A stretch of 64,000 nt of DNA from Calothrix sp. PCC 7716 (GTDB lineage Bacteria > Cyanobacteriota > Cyanobacteriia > Cyanobacteriales > Nostocaceae). This document shows, in pieces, positions 1-8,535 of the stretch. Position numbers and translations under genes: made by a program. The stretch is taken from the NCBI RefSeq assembly GCF_019977735.1, contig NZ_AP025018.1, forward strand, positions 11,226,580 to 11,290,579, written 5' to 3'. Under the pieces are notes generated by a model. It ran no database searches. It worked only from the letters and a program-made list of their open reading frames with translations, and was not told where the DNA came from. Position 1 is the stretch's first letter; every line of letters starts with the position of its first letter.

Positions 1-408
1 TCCCTGCCCTTTCAAGCTTAGAACAGCTTTGGCGATACTGCGTAGATTAATAGGACCATCCAGAATTCCTACAACATCTGTAAATAGAATTTCATTACCG
101 AATGTTTCTTGGTAAAAAGCATCACGCCCTAAATCTATCAATTCTTCCGTAACTTTAACGGCGCCGTTATCAGGGGAAAGCGCTTCCTGTCCTGCTTGGA
201 TTTGTAATAGTTTGCTAGCTTCTTGTTTAGAGACAGAATACCCTAACACATCATAAGAGCCAACTCCTCGTGGTGGAGATTGTGTAAAAGGTGTGTAAGT
301 GGTATTAATGTTTGGTGGTCTTCCTGGTAAAGTTATTTCTAGCTGAAAACCTAAAAAGCCAACAAAGACCAGCACAGAGATGAGGATGAGAATCGTGCGA
401 AATCGCAT
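1..408 (-). CDS. Exported protein, 3' end cut by window edge
   Basis: An open frame of 136 codons runs from an ATG at 408 to the left edge without a stop, so the C-terminal part is missing. The product begins with a short basic stretch and a hydrophobic segment (MRFRTILILISVLVFVGFLG), a signal peptide or anchor. A soluble region follows with SYDVLGYSVSKQEASKLL and a later GRDAFYQETFGNEILFTDV stretch. The latter recalls cyanobacterial exported proteins with a cytochrome-c-type C-terminal half, but no CXXCH motif is in the visible part, so this is a weak family guess. A GTGA direct repeat lies about 100 bp upstream, between this gene and the divergent CNNM gene. Confidence 0.6.
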   Translation of the reverse strand, partial: MRFRTILILISVLVFVGFLGFQLEITLPGRPPNINTTYTPFTQSPPRGVGSYDVLGYSVSKQEASKLLQIQAGQEALSPDNGAVKVTEELIDLGRDAFYQETFGNEILFTDVVGILDGPINLRSIAKAVLSLKGQG

Positions 409-505
409 AGTTTCCTCACTAGTAGTTTTTTCTATTGATTCAAAATTACAAACATTGTTTTTGCAAAAGCAAATCATTTATCGCCAATAACAATATGCCT
501 TAAAT

Positions 506-520
506 GTGAATGAAAAGTGA
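506..520 (-). promoter_or_regulatory. GTGA direct repeat, 11-bp phase (copy 1)
   Basis: Two GTGA boxes start 11 bp apart (506 and 517) in AAATGTGAATGAAAAGTGAC. Seen from the minus-strand gene at 408 this is TCAC-N7-TCAC about 100 bp upstream. The same arrangement recurs at 18519, 28382, 30396, 35201 and 54311. One-helical-turn direct repeats are typical of OmpR/PhoB-family response-regulator sites; the regulator is unknown. Confidence 0.4.
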
Positions 521-647
521 CAATGCACTGGCATCTAGTGAAAAAAAGTGAGTTCTGAAAATAGGTAATAATTTATGAATCGGCGCCACAATGCACGTTG
601 TTGAGATTATGATTAACAAAAGATTGTACTTCTATCCACATAATCAA

Positions 648-1970
648 ATGAATGCTGTTTTATTTGAAGTTTTCATCCTTATTATTCTAATCATGGCAAA
701 TGGCATCTTTTCAATGTCAGAGATGTCAGTTGTGTCAGCTAGCGAAGCTCGACTACAACAACGAGCCAATGCGGGTGATAGAAAAGCTCGAAGTGCTTTA
801 AAACTAGCCAATGCACCGGAGCGCTTTGTTACAACAATACAGATTGGGATAACACTGATTGGTATTTTGACAGGAGCATTTGGAGAAGCAACAATTGCAG
901 AAAAGCTAACAGGAGTTATAAATATGGCACCTGCGATTGAACCTTATAGTGAAACACTCTCACTCATCATTGTCGTTATTTGTATCACGTATGTATCAGT
1001 CGTTATAGGTGAATTAGTTCCTAAACGACTCGCATTAAAGGCGCCTGAACAGATAGCCTCAACGGTTGCAGGTCCAATGCGGCTTCTATCACGTTTTGCT
1101 TCACCTGTTGTAGGCTTACTCAACTTCTCAACAAACTTAGTGCTACGTCTGTTTGGAGTTCGTGACTCTTCCGAATCACCTGCTAGCGAAGAAGAAATTC
1201 AGGTTCTAATTCATCAAAGTACTGAGGCAGGGATGTTAGAAGTAGACGAGGAAAAAATTGTTGAACGAGCTTTTCGGTTAGATGACCAACCAATTAATAC
1301 TCTCATGACTCCTCGTCGAAGAATTCTCTGGCTAGATATAGAGCATCCCCAACAAGAGAATTTAAATCTCATTAACAATAGTTTTTATTCTCGCTTTCCA
1401 GTGTGTCAGGGTGAACTTGATAATGTTGTTGGAATTGTCAAAATCAAAGAATTATTTACTCATTGCGTTACAGATACATCGATAGAGCTAACAGCAGCAC
1501 TGCGCCAACCATTATTTGTTCATGAAAATGTTAAAGCATCTCAGACGTTAGAACTGTTTAAACAATCAAAAATGCATCTTGCTCTTATTGTTGATGAATA
1601 TGGAGTGATTCAAGGTCTCGTCACGCTCAACGATATTTTACAAGCACTCGTTGGCTACATCCCGCCCGATGAGGCATTAATAGAACCACAAGCTGTTCAG
1701 CAGGAAGAAGGGTCTTGGTTGTTAGATGGAATGCTGCCAATTAGTGACTTCAAAGCGTTGTTTGACCTTGAAGAATTACCAGACGAGAAGAGGAACAGCT
1801 ATCATAGTGTGGGTGGTTTTGTAATCGCACAATTGGGAGGGATACCCACTATAACTGATTACTTTGATTGGAATAACTTGCGATTTGAAGTTATAAATAT
1901 GGACAGTAATCGAGTAGACAAAGTTCGCGTTACTCCTATTGATTGTCTGGAAAATAAATCAAGGAACTGA
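648..1970 (+). CDS. CNNM/HlyC-CorC family membrane protein with CBS pair
   Basis: This is a DUF21 (CNNM) membrane domain with about four hydrophobic segments in the first 170 residues, including ANGIFSMSEMSVVSA and the family-typical GELVPKRLALK. A cytosolic CBS-domain pair follows (roughly 200-340, LMTPRRRILWLD ... LALIVDEYGVIQGLVTLND), then a C-terminal CorC_HlyC domain. Such proteins act in Mg2+/Co2+ homeostasis, probably as transporters or regulators at the inner membrane. The frame is open from an ATG at 591, but the family-like N-terminus (MNAVLFEVF) begins at 648, so I prefer that start; neither has a strong ribosome site. It is transcribed alone, convergent with the SGNH esterase 10 bp downstream. 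Confidence 0.87.
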   Translation: MNAVLFEVFILIILIMANGIFSMSEMSVVSASEARLQQRANAGDRKARSALKLANAPERFVTTIQIGITLIGILTGAFGEATIAEKLTGVINMAPAIEPYSETLSLIIVVICITYVSVVIGELVPKRLALKAPEQIASTVAGPMRLLSRFASPVVGLLNFSTNLVLRLFGVRDSSESPASEEEIQVLIHQSTEAGMLEVDEEKIVERAFRLDDQPINTLMTPRRRILWLDIEHPQQENLNLINNSFYSRFPVCQGELDNVVGIVKIKELFTHCVTDTSIELTAALRQPLFVHENVKASQTLELFKQSKMHLALIVDEYGVIQGLVTLNDILQALVGYIPPDEALIEPQAVQQEEGSWLLDGMLPISDFKALFDLEELPDEKRNSYHSVGGFVIAQLGGIPTITDYFDWNNLRFEVINMDSNRVDKVRVTPIDCLENKSRN

Positions 1971-1980
1971 AGATTTCTGT

Positions 1981-2691
1981 TCAATCTGCTCTACTTTGCT
2001 GCAACTCTGATAGATTGGTGGGTAAGGTTGCTTCATCTAGTAATGGCTTTAATCCTTGAGCAGTACGCTTTGCCATAGTTTCATGTCCTTGCTTGTTAGG
2101 ATGAATCTCATCGTACAAGTAGCGAGGGTCGTTCAAGCCTTCTAAAACTTCAGGAATTAGATAAGCTTTAGTATCATTTGCTACTCGTTCATACATTTTT
2201 TCGTAATTTCCATTAAATGGCTCAACATTCATTCCTAACAAAGCAACAATTGCTCCTTCTTTTTGCAAAAGACTGACAATTTGCCGGAGGTTTCGCTCTG
2301 TTTGTGCTAGTGGAACTTCTTCTAAAAAGTCATTACCGCCTAATCCGACGATAACTAACCAAGGGTCTTGAGAAATAACATCTTGCTGTAGACGAGCCAA
2401 TGCTGTTGCTGTTGTGTCACCACCTCTACCTGTGTTTAAAATTGGTAAACCTAAAGTACTACTTAGAACACTCGGATAAGCAGCCTTAGCTCCTACTCCT
2501 GCACCAGCAGTGATGCTATCCCCAAAGGCGATAATTTGCGAACCGGCACCACGACGCAAGTTGTTGACATCTTGCTCAACTTCTGCATCGGTGAAATTAA
2601 TATTATTGATGTGATGCTGGCAGCTTGTTAAAGCTAGGAAACTGCCAAAACATAGGCTGATAAACCAGGCTTGAAAGTTAGTTTTCATCAA
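1981..2691 (-). CDS. SGNH/GDSL-family esterase lipoprotein (TesA-like)
   Basis: A 236-residue protein with a lipoprotein signal ending LTSC (Cys24). The SGNH blocks are complete: block I FGDSIT with nucleophile Ser59, the Gly in NTGRGGDTT, block III GLGGNDF, and block V DEIHPN with the catalytic Asp and His. The spacing matches TesA-type acyl-CoA thioesterase/arylesterases. The expected role is hydrolysis of small ester or thioester substrates in the periplasm, anchored to a membrane. It lies 36 bp downstream of the exported methyltransferase gene on the same strand, so the two are probably cotranscribed. The substrate cannot be told from sequence. Confidence 0.87.
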   Translation of the reverse strand: MMKTNFQAWFISLCFGSFLALTSCQHHINNINFTDAEVEQDVNNLRRGAGSQIIAFGDSITAGAGVGAKAAYPSVLSSTLGLPILNTGRGGDTTATALARLQQDVISQDPWLVIVGLGGNDFLEEVPLAQTERNLRQIVSLLQKEGAIVALLGMNVEPFNGNYEKMYERVANDTKAYLIPEVLEGLNDPRYLYDEIHPNKQGHETMAKRTAQGLKPLLDEATLPTNLSELQQSRAD

Positions 2692-2726
2692 TGACGCTCG
2701 CTCATGCCATAGATACTAATTTACAA

Positions 2727-3341
2727 CTATTGACGTAAATTTTGAGGAACATTTTCTGGTACTACCCACAGGTAAATTGTTCTACCATCAACTTCTTGCA
2801 CTTGTTGTGGTTTCCAGTCACCCATATCGAATGCATGAGATACTATACGGGTACCCGGTCGAAGTTCTTGTAACAGTTTTGGTCTGAGTTTTGTCATAAC
2901 TTCAGGTAGTAAATAAAGTGTTACTACTGAGGCTTTACTTAAGTCTGTTTCAAATAGATCTTGTTGGCGAAATTCCACATTATTAACTACTCCAGACCTT
3001 TGTAGGTTGGCATTCGCCTCTTGAATTCGTTCAGGATTAAGGTCTATTCCAACACCACGGGCGCCATACTTTTGTGCAGCTGTAATGGGAATTCTACCAT
3101 CACCGCTACCAAGGTCATAAATTAAATCATCACTATTAACTTGTGCCAGTTGTAACATTGCATCAACTACAGGTTGTGGTGTAGGTACATAAAGTAAATT
3201 ATATTTTTGTTGTTCTGTGGTATTTACAGCAGGGGTTTGAGCATCAGCTTCAAAATCACGGGCATTTATACATCCACTAACACTTAAACTAGCAACACTA
3301 ACGCTTGTTACAAGTAATATTAAAGTTCGCTGTAACTTCAT
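2727..3341 (-). CDS. Exported class I SAM-dependent methyltransferase
   Basis: The SAM-binding motif YDLGSGDGRIPI, followed by GVGIDLNPERI, marks a Rossmann-fold class I methyltransferase. Motif IV-like LYLLPEVM and a C-terminal RIVSHAFDMGDW are present. The protein starts with a lipoprotein-like signal (SVSGC near residue 24 from this start), unusual for a SAM enzyme but seen in cyanobacterial relatives. The frame is open to 3371, yet an ATG at 3341 preceded by GGAG (the GGAG overlaps an upstream ATG) is the better start. Substrate unknown; protein or lipid methylation outside the cytoplasm is a guess. The SGNH esterase follows on the same strand. Confidence 0.8.
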   Translation of the reverse strand: MKLQRTLILLVTSVSVASLSVSGCINARDFEADAQTPAVNTTEQQKYNLLYVPTPQPVVDAMLQLAQVNSDDLIYDLGSGDGRIPITAAQKYGARGVGIDLNPERIQEANANLQRSGVVNNVEFRQQDLFETDLSKASVVTLYLLPEVMTKLRPKLLQELRPGTRIVSHAFDMGDWKPQQVQEVDGRTIYLWVVPENVPQNLRQ

Positions 3342-3376
3342 AATTTTGTTCTCCATGCGAATACAATTCATTAGAA

Positions 3377-3470
3377 TTACTTAAAAAATTTCGGTTCAAT
3401 CTCCAACCTTGAGACGTGCGGGTATGGAACTGTATAGCTTTTTTCTGGGTCGTCATACTTTAACGCTTCA
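3377..3470 (-). pseudogene. Chimeric remnant: internal baeRF fragment fused to PAD 3' end
   Basis: Read on the minus strand this piece gives EALKYDDPEK, matching the intact baeRF protein encoded at 27166-28317. It then runs directly into LEIEPKFFK plus a stop, matching the last residues (WEIEPKFLK) and stop of the PAD gene at 4956. Base-level similarity to baeRF covers about 3405-3470 (compare 27775-27840), and similarity to the PAD end covers about 3377-3407. The two parts meet at a GGTTGGAG/GGTGGGAG stretch, so a microhomology deletion between former baeRF and PAD copies is the simple explanation. No start codon or function remains. Confidence 0.75.
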
Positions 3471-3530
3471 GTCTCTACAAGGTTTTGGGTTTATCGAATT
3501 TTCTTAACCGAGCAGTATTGGATTTGATAT

Positions 3531-4064
3531 TTATTTGACCACAGTTACAGGTGTCCCTAAACTCACCACTTTAAATAATTCCTCAATGTCCTTGTTATAC
3601 ATACGCAAACAACCGTGAGAAGCTGCGGTTCCAACTGTTTCCGGGTTAGGAGTGCCATGAAATCCAACCCAATTTCGCCCGTCTGTCCAAAAACCAATCC
3701 AGTATTTTCCTAAAGGATTTCCGGGTGTTCCACCTGGGATTGACTTTCCTGTCATAGGATTAATCCACTTTGGCTTTTGCAATAACTGGAGTACTTGAAA
3801 ATTACCCGTGGGAGTTTCCCAGTTAGGGCGCCCAACTGCAATAGGGTAACTTTTAATTAAGTTACCTCCTCGATAAACGTTTACTCGACGACGACTTAAA
3901 TTCACCTCCAACTTATGAATATGGGAAGGCTGAGATACATTAGCATAAGTTTTTGCTAATGGAATTTTTTGCTCTAATACCCCAGAAGCTTCAGGTCTGA
4001 CTAGATTTGAAGCGGCTAACAATAGCAATACAAAATTAATTATTGTTTTTGGATTACTCAACAT
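3531..4064 (-). CDS. L,D-transpeptidase (ErfK/YbiS/YcfS/YnhG family)
   Basis: A 177-residue exported protein: an N-terminal hydrophobic segment (residues 8-22) and one YkuD domain. The catalytic motif is complete: HGTPNPETVG then SHGCLRMYN, with His150, Cys152 and Arg154. Such enzymes make 3-3 peptidoglycan cross-links or attach proteins to peptidoglycan in the periplasm. There is no LysM or extra peptidoglycan-binding domain. The gene stands alone, with a decayed baeRF/PAD remnant downstream and an AT-rich spacer upstream. Confidence 0.9.
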   Translation of the reverse strand: MLSNPKTIINFVLLLLAASNLVRPEASGVLEQKIPLAKTYANVSQPSHIHKLEVNLSRRRVNVYRGGNLIKSYPIAVGRPNWETPTGNFQVLQLLQKPKWINPMTGKSIPGGTPGNPLGKYWIGFWTDGRNWVGFHGTPNPETVGTAASHGCLRMYNKDIEELFKVVSLGTPVTVVK

Positions 4065-4441
4065 AGCTTTAGATGATGAAATATTTTATGTTATAAATTT
4101 TTTAGTCTGTTTGTTCTTATAGCTTTCATAGATTAAATCAGCAATGCCAAAAAAATAAGCTATCAAAATTATTCCCTCTATAAAAGTAGCTATTTAAATA
4201 AATAAGTTAATCATACTATAGGTAGAGCATTATTAAAACCATTATTTTTATGCTTGATGTAATTCAGTTGATTGTAGCTTCTGTCAAGAAATGATTTTCC
4301 TCGAAATATGATGATTGCAAAAAAATAATGACTTACAACATAAGTTATTTCATATTGCCATCAACAAAAGTCTATCAATTATTTTGAGGAAATCTCGTTA
4401 ATTACAGAGCTATTAGTATGTATGTTTTGGAGATTTTAGCA
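4065..4441. other. AT-rich intergenic spacer
   Basis: This 377-bp spacer separates the divergent L,D-transpeptidase and the secreted Pro/Thr-rich protein. It is very AT-rich with no long open frame. A GGAG ribosome site (about 4429-4432) precedes the plus-strand ATG at 4442. I see no convincing operator or RNA gene. Confidence 0.5.
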
Positions 4442-4816
4442 ATGAACACAAAAAATCTGAATAATACTTTCAAAATCTTTGCCAGCTTAATCGGTATTGC
4501 TGGTGTGAGTACTTTACTTAGCCTTCCAAGTAAAGCTCAAACTAATCCTAATCCTTCCATCTTTAGCGAGCGTCCTTATAACCGGACTAATGTTGCTCAA
4601 ACCTCACCTAATGCAGATCAGCAACAGAATACTCCTTACACAACCCCTGACATAAATCAACCTGTGCAGGACACAACTATACCTGCTACCCCTGGCATCA
4701 ATCAACCTGTACAGGACACAACTACACCAGGTATAACTACACCAGGTACAACTACACCAGGGGTAACTCCTGGTATTCAAGATAATGATGATAATGGTGT
4801 ACGAGCTTTGTGGTAG
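4442..4816 (+). CDS. Secreted Pro/Thr-rich low-complexity protein
   Basis: About 124 residues: a clear signal peptide (hydrophobic FASLIGIAGVSTLLSLPSKAQ, predicted cut after AQ), then a Gln/Asn/Pro/Thr-rich tail with the repeats DINQPVQDTT / GINQPVQDTT and GITTPGTTTPGVTPG. The C-terminus is acidic (DNDDNG). The ATG at 4442 has a GGAG about ten bases upstream; an upstream in-frame ATG at 4418 would add eight residues before the signal and is less likely. No catalytic domain is visible, and a cell-surface or matrix role is only inferred. A Rho-independent terminator follows 38 bp after the stop. Confidence 0.65.
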   Translation: MNTKNLNNTFKIFASLIGIAGVSTLLSLPSKAQTNPNPSIFSERPYNRTNVAQTSPNADQQQNTPYTTPDINQPVQDTTIPATPGINQPVQDTTTPGITTPGTTTPGVTPGIQDNDDNGVRALW

Positions 4817-4854
4817 GTAAATGGTTATCAACAAACTTTAAGTTAGTAACTTGT

Positions 4855-4891
4855 AGGTTGGGTTCCGCTACCGTTCTACCCAACCTTTTTT
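4855..4891 (+). terminator. Rho-independent terminator
   Basis: A perfect 9-bp inverted repeat (AGGTTGGGT at 4855-4863 and ACCCAACCT at 4878-4886) with a 14-nt loop is followed by a run of T. It ends the transcript of the secreted Pro/Thr-rich protein. Confidence 0.85.
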
Positions 4892-4955
4892 ACTTATAAA
4901 GTACTTGCTTATGTAAAAGTTCTGCTTCTGCTAGTAGTTGTTCGTTTCAAATAAT

Positions 4956-6953
4956 TTACTTCAAAAATTTCGGTTCAATCTCCCACCATTTTTGAGGAAA
5001 AGGTTGTCTACTCGTATTAGTACCACAATGAATTTCCCCTCCTTCTCGAAAATAAGTGTCCCAATCATCAATAAAGTGACATTCTTTACCCAAAGGTTCT
5101 AAAACTCCTTTAACATAAACTTCAAACTGACATTGACCATTAACCTTGGGTCCAAATGGTTTGGGAATAGCCAAATGCTGATTAAGAACAGCCATATTTA
5201 CCGTGTTTGGGAAAAAACTTTTAGCTCGCCCTTCGCCATCATCTCGAAACAATGTGGGTAATTCGATAATATCTTCTTCACCTAAATCTAATTCCTGTTT
5301 CAAAACTTCTCGATTCCAGTCAATATATTCTTGAAAGCGTTGGTTATGAAGGGCTAATTCTTCATTGTCGAGAACATTTGCTACGCTAATATCAGCAGGT
5401 TTGTCATCAAGTTGTTTACCTTGCCGTAATAAAGATTGAGAATGTCCTTCATCTCGTAAACGTTTGAGAAGTTTGTAACATTTGTCTGGACTGGCTAAAA
5501 TTAACTTAAATCCTTTAGAGCAAGCGGCGCCAACAAAGTTCATAAACTCGTCTATATGTCCGACACTGAGCCAGTCTGAAAAAATTTCAAAAGGGGCTTG
5601 AACTTGTTGGGCAAAGAAAAAGTCTCGCAAGACTTTTAATTTTCGACGTGGGTTTTGAATAATTTCAGGGCGCGTTCCCCCAAATACTATACGACCAAAG
5701 GGATAATTAACACCTTTCACTGTTACTGGTGGAGAAACTTCTAAATTTCCAAAAGAGTCTAATTTTGTAGCTTCTTCGCGACTTTTACGAATCACATAAC
5801 CAAAGTCAGTACCCATCAGATGGCGTTTGGCAAAGTGATCTAACCCACGGTCGCGCGGGGAATCAAGAATTACATGTATCAAGCGTCCTGGCGCCTGAGT
5901 GTAACCAATTTCAATTTCATCTCGCATCCAAGGGTCGTCTTTATGAAACTCAAAAGGTACAGGGTCTAGCTGTGCGTTGGCTTTACCCACAACTTTCCTC
6001 AATTCATCTATAAATTCTTCGTTACTTCCATCAGATAAACGAGAGACAAAGACATTTATTGGAGATAAAGTATTGGGAGTCATTATCCAAGGAGCAACTC
6101 GAAAAACTACATGGTCGCTATAAATTATTTCTCCATCTTTAATGAGATTTAAACTAATCTCAATTATACCATTAAAATCAACATCGGGATAACTTAAACC
6201 CTCTACAGCCAGAAGAATATCTCGGTTAGTATCTTTAATTTTAGCTTTTGTTGTCTCTTCTCCTATTAACTCATCGCCATTTTTATCTAATTCGTCATAA
6301 ATGCGAACTCTTTTCGCGGCACCTTGATTAACTGACAAGTAAACCTCGCATCCATCAGGCAAATTTTTTAAGCCAACTCGGCGAACAATCATAAAGCTCA
6401 AGTCTTTTAAATCTAACAAACCTTTAAGATTGTCTTTTACCTGATTATCTTGACAATCAGAATTAACGATATCGCAATCTTTATCAACTAATAGAACTGC
6501 ACCATGACCGTTAACCCCCCATTGCCAATCTGCTTTATGAGGATTATTTTCTTCAATAATTCCATCTCGGTCTGCATCCACATCTAAACAAATACGAAGA
6601 CAAGTTAAGTGGAGTGTAGCTTGACTCATTTGCTGACCAGCATTATCTTGAAAGGTTATTTCTAAAGAACGGTCTTTTAGTCTATCGCTAAAGGTTCTCG
6701 CTATAAGGGTAATTTCTGAAACTTGTTCGAGAGGAATCGCGGTTTGTAAAGTAATAGGTTGATTTATACTAGAGTATACTTCGACTTCTCCCCGTATTTT
6801 AAAACTAACAAATGCGTCTAGAGAAGGCGCCAGATTTTTTAAAGATATTAGCAATGGCTGACCAGCAACTAGAACATCCTCATAGTTCCTATTTTCATCT
6901 TGATAATTTGAATCAAGGTCATTATATTTTTGAATTTGTAATAAACTTCTCAT
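4956..6953 (-). CDS. Peptidylarginine deiminase, vertebrate PAD type
   Basis: The 665-residue length and layout match animal PADs, which convert protein arginine to citrulline in a Ca2+-dependent reaction. The first ~290 residues are beta-rich, including acidic LDVDADRDGIIE (123-134), resembling the Ca2+-binding middle domain. The C-terminal part carries the deiminase site: WMRDE with Asp345, GHIDE with His466 and Asp468, and EIHCGTNT with Cys643, closely spaced as Asp350, His471, Asp473 and Cys645 of human PAD4. No signal peptide is seen, so it is presumably cytoplasmic. GGAG lies about 10 nt before the ATG. Everything further upstream is an IS that begins 19 bp from the start codon, so the native promoter is separated. 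A decayed copy of its 3' end lies at 3377-3407. Confidence 0.93.
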   Translation of the reverse strand: MRSLLQIQKYNDLDSNYQDENRNYEDVLVAGQPLLISLKNLAPSLDAFVSFKIRGEVEVYSSINQPITLQTAIPLEQVSEITLIARTFSDRLKDRSLEITFQDNAGQQMSQATLHLTCLRICLDVDADRDGIIEENNPHKADWQWGVNGHGAVLLVDKDCDIVNSDCQDNQVKDNLKGLLDLKDLSFMIVRRVGLKNLPDGCEVYLSVNQGAAKRVRIYDELDKNGDELIGEETTKAKIKDTNRDILLAVEGLSYPDVDFNGIIEISLNLIKDGEIIYSDHVVFRVAPWIMTPNTLSPINVFVSRLSDGSNEEFIDELRKVVGKANAQLDPVPFEFHKDDPWMRDEIEIGYTQAPGRLIHVILDSPRDRGLDHFAKRHLMGTDFGYVIRKSREEATKLDSFGNLEVSPPVTVKGVNYPFGRIVFGGTRPEIIQNPRRKLKVLRDFFFAQQVQAPFEIFSDWLSVGHIDEFMNFVGAACSKGFKLILASPDKCYKLLKRLRDEGHSQSLLRQGKQLDDKPADISVANVLDNEELALHNQRFQEYIDWNREVLKQELDLGEEDIIELPTLFRDDGEGRAKSFFPNTVNMAVLNQHLAIPKPFGPKVNGQCQFEVYVKGVLEPLGKECHFIDDWDTYFREGGEIHCGTNTSRQPFPQKWWEIEPKFLK

Positions 6954-6971
6954 TTATTATAGCTCCTATAT

Positions 6972-8433
6972 CAATACCTTCGCCAAAATAAAGAGGGCCT
7001 TCTGTAGTAGAGTTATGTTTACTAGACTACAACTCAAACATATACAGAAAGCCCATGCCAAATATATTAGCACTATTGGAATGCCTACAGCGACATACGA
7101 CAAGAACAACTTTGAGACGGTGGGGTCGAATCATACCAGCAATACTAGCTATGAGTGGAAGAATAACTATGCTGGGCATATCACGGTGGTGTGGAAAAGG
7201 GGGGAGTTATCGAACAATACAACGTTTTTTTGCTTCATCGCTACCTTGGGCAGTGTTGTTTTGGGTATTTTTTAAAGAACATATATTTAGAAGCAAAGAA
7301 ACATATATACTAGCTGGTGATGAAGTAGTAATTAGTAAAGCAGGAGAAAAAAGCTACGGAATCGATAGATTTTTCTCATCCTTATATCAAAAACCAATAC
7401 TCGGTTTATCTTTTTTTACTTTATCGCTTGTAAGTGTGGAGCAAAGAAGAGCATTTCCTATTAGCATAGAGCAAGTTATAAAGCCTAAAGAAGATAAAGC
7501 AAAAAAAATAATAGAAAAGCCTAAAGCGACTAAAGATGAGTCGAATAAAGAAGCTGTAAAAAAGAAAGGTGGGCGCCCAAAGGGTAGTAAGACAAGGGAT
7601 AAGAAAGAAGTAAATTTAACTCCCGACTTTTTACGTATTCGTCGTCTAGTTCAGGATTTACTTAAAAAAATCAGTAATTTTTTACCATTAACCTACTTAG
7701 TACTTGATGGTTATTTTGGAAATAATAAAGCTGTAGTAATGGCTCGGCAGCTAGGTTTACACCTAATTTGTAAAATGCGCCATGACTCAGCATTATACAT
7801 ACCTTACGAAAATCCAGACCCTACCCGTAAGTCTCGTCGTAAGTACGGGGAGAAAATAAACTATTCATTTATACCAGAGCGTTTTTTAAAAAAATCTAAC
7901 ATTGAAGATGACATTCGTACAGATATTTACCAAGCACAACTTCTACACAAGGAGTATTGTCAAGCATTAAATGTCGTCATCATAGTACGAACAGATATTA
8001 AAACTTGTCATAGAACTCATGCTGTGTTATTTTCCACTGACTTAAATTTAAGCTATGACAAGTTAATTGATTATTACAGTCTCAGATTTCAAATTGAGTT
8101 CAATTACCGAGATGCTAAACAATTTTGGGGGCTAGAAGATTTTATGAATGTTGGAAAAACAGCAGTTACAAACGCTGCTAATCTTGCATTTTTTATGGTT
8201 AGTGTTTCACAAGTTTTGCTTGTTCATTTTCGGAAATTTAATCCGGATTTTAGTGTTACGGACTTGAAGGCACTGTTCCGAGGTTATAAATATGTTGAGG
8301 AAACTATAAAACTCCTTCCCGAAAAACCAGACCCAGTTTTAATGGCAAATATTTTCCACAGAGTTACCAATTTAGGGCGCATACACCCTGCTAGTACTTG
8401 CTCCACCAGTTCTTAAATTTGGCGAAGGTATTG
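6972..8433 (+). mobile_element. Insertion sequence, IS4-superfamily-like, 1462 bp
   Basis: The element is bounded by a perfect 16-bp inverted repeat: CAATACCTTCGCCAAA at 6972-6987 and its complement at 8418-8433. It is flanked by the direct repeat CTATAT (6966-6971 and 8434-8439), a 6-bp target duplication. One full transposase gene fills it. The inside end lies 19 bp upstream of the PAD start codon. Ends, duplication and open frame are all intact, so the insertion looks recent and possibly still active. Confidence 0.92.
7055..8416 (+). CDS. DDE transposase with YREK signature
   Basis: A 453-residue transposase spanning nearly the whole IS. The likely DDE residues are an Asp in ILAGDEVVISK, an Asp in LVLDGYFGN, and the Glu of the IS4-type Y-x2-R-x3-E-x6-K signature YSLRFQIEFNYRDAK. 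A Lys-rich insertion (roughly 145-185) with KKGGRPKGSK resembles an AT-hook and separates the first two. The N-terminus LRRWGR...SRWCG...RTIQRFF looks like a DNA-binding region. It reads away from the PAD gene. Exact IS family cannot be fixed by eye; IS4, IS701 and IS1634 relatives share this signature. Confidence 0.92.
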   Translation: MPNILALLECLQRHTTRTTLRRWGRIIPAILAMSGRITMLGISRWCGKGGSYRTIQRFFASSLPWAVLFWVFFKEHIFRSKETYILAGDEVVISKAGEKSYGIDRFFSSLYQKPILGLSFFTLSLVSVEQRRAFPISIEQVIKPKEDKAKKIIEKPKATKDESNKEAVKKKGGRPKGSKTRDKKEVNLTPDFLRIRRLVQDLLKKISNFLPLTYLVLDGYFGNNKAVVMARQLGLHLICKMRHDSALYIPYENPDPTRKSRRKYGEKINYSFIPERFLKKSNIEDDIRTDIYQAQLLHKEYCQALNVVIIVRTDIKTCHRTHAVLFSTDLNLSYDKLIDYYSLRFQIEFNYRDAKQFWGLEDFMNVGKTAVTNAANLAFFMVSVSQVLLVHFRKFNPDFSVTDLKALFRGYKYVEETIKLLPEKPDPVLMANIFHRVTNLGRIHPASTCSTSS

Positions 8434-8498
8434 CTATATTATATATATTAATTAGATATATTAGACATTATCAAAAGCAAGTGAAACTCAATAAATAA

Positions 8499-8525
8499 GG
8501 GCGGGCAGGGATGCCCGCTCCACAA
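8499..8525. repeat. Interspersed palindrome (GGGCA-GGAT-GCCC type)
   Basis: GGGCGGGCAGGGATGCCCGC followed by TCCACAA. An almost identical copy lies at 49555-49582 and diverged copies at 40926, 41835 and 51921. All are intergenic and can fold into a short hairpin around GGAT. Confidence 0.75.
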
Positions 8526-8535
8526 TAGATGAGAA

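Noticed and set aside
4604-4834. Minus-strand frame over the Pro/Thr-rich gene
   Set aside because: It is the reverse of a repetitive coding region and encodes low-complexity Cys/Ser sequence without a start context.
7015-7275. Short plus-strand frame at the IS left end
   Set aside because: It overlaps the transposase in another frame and starts near the inverted repeat; no family features.
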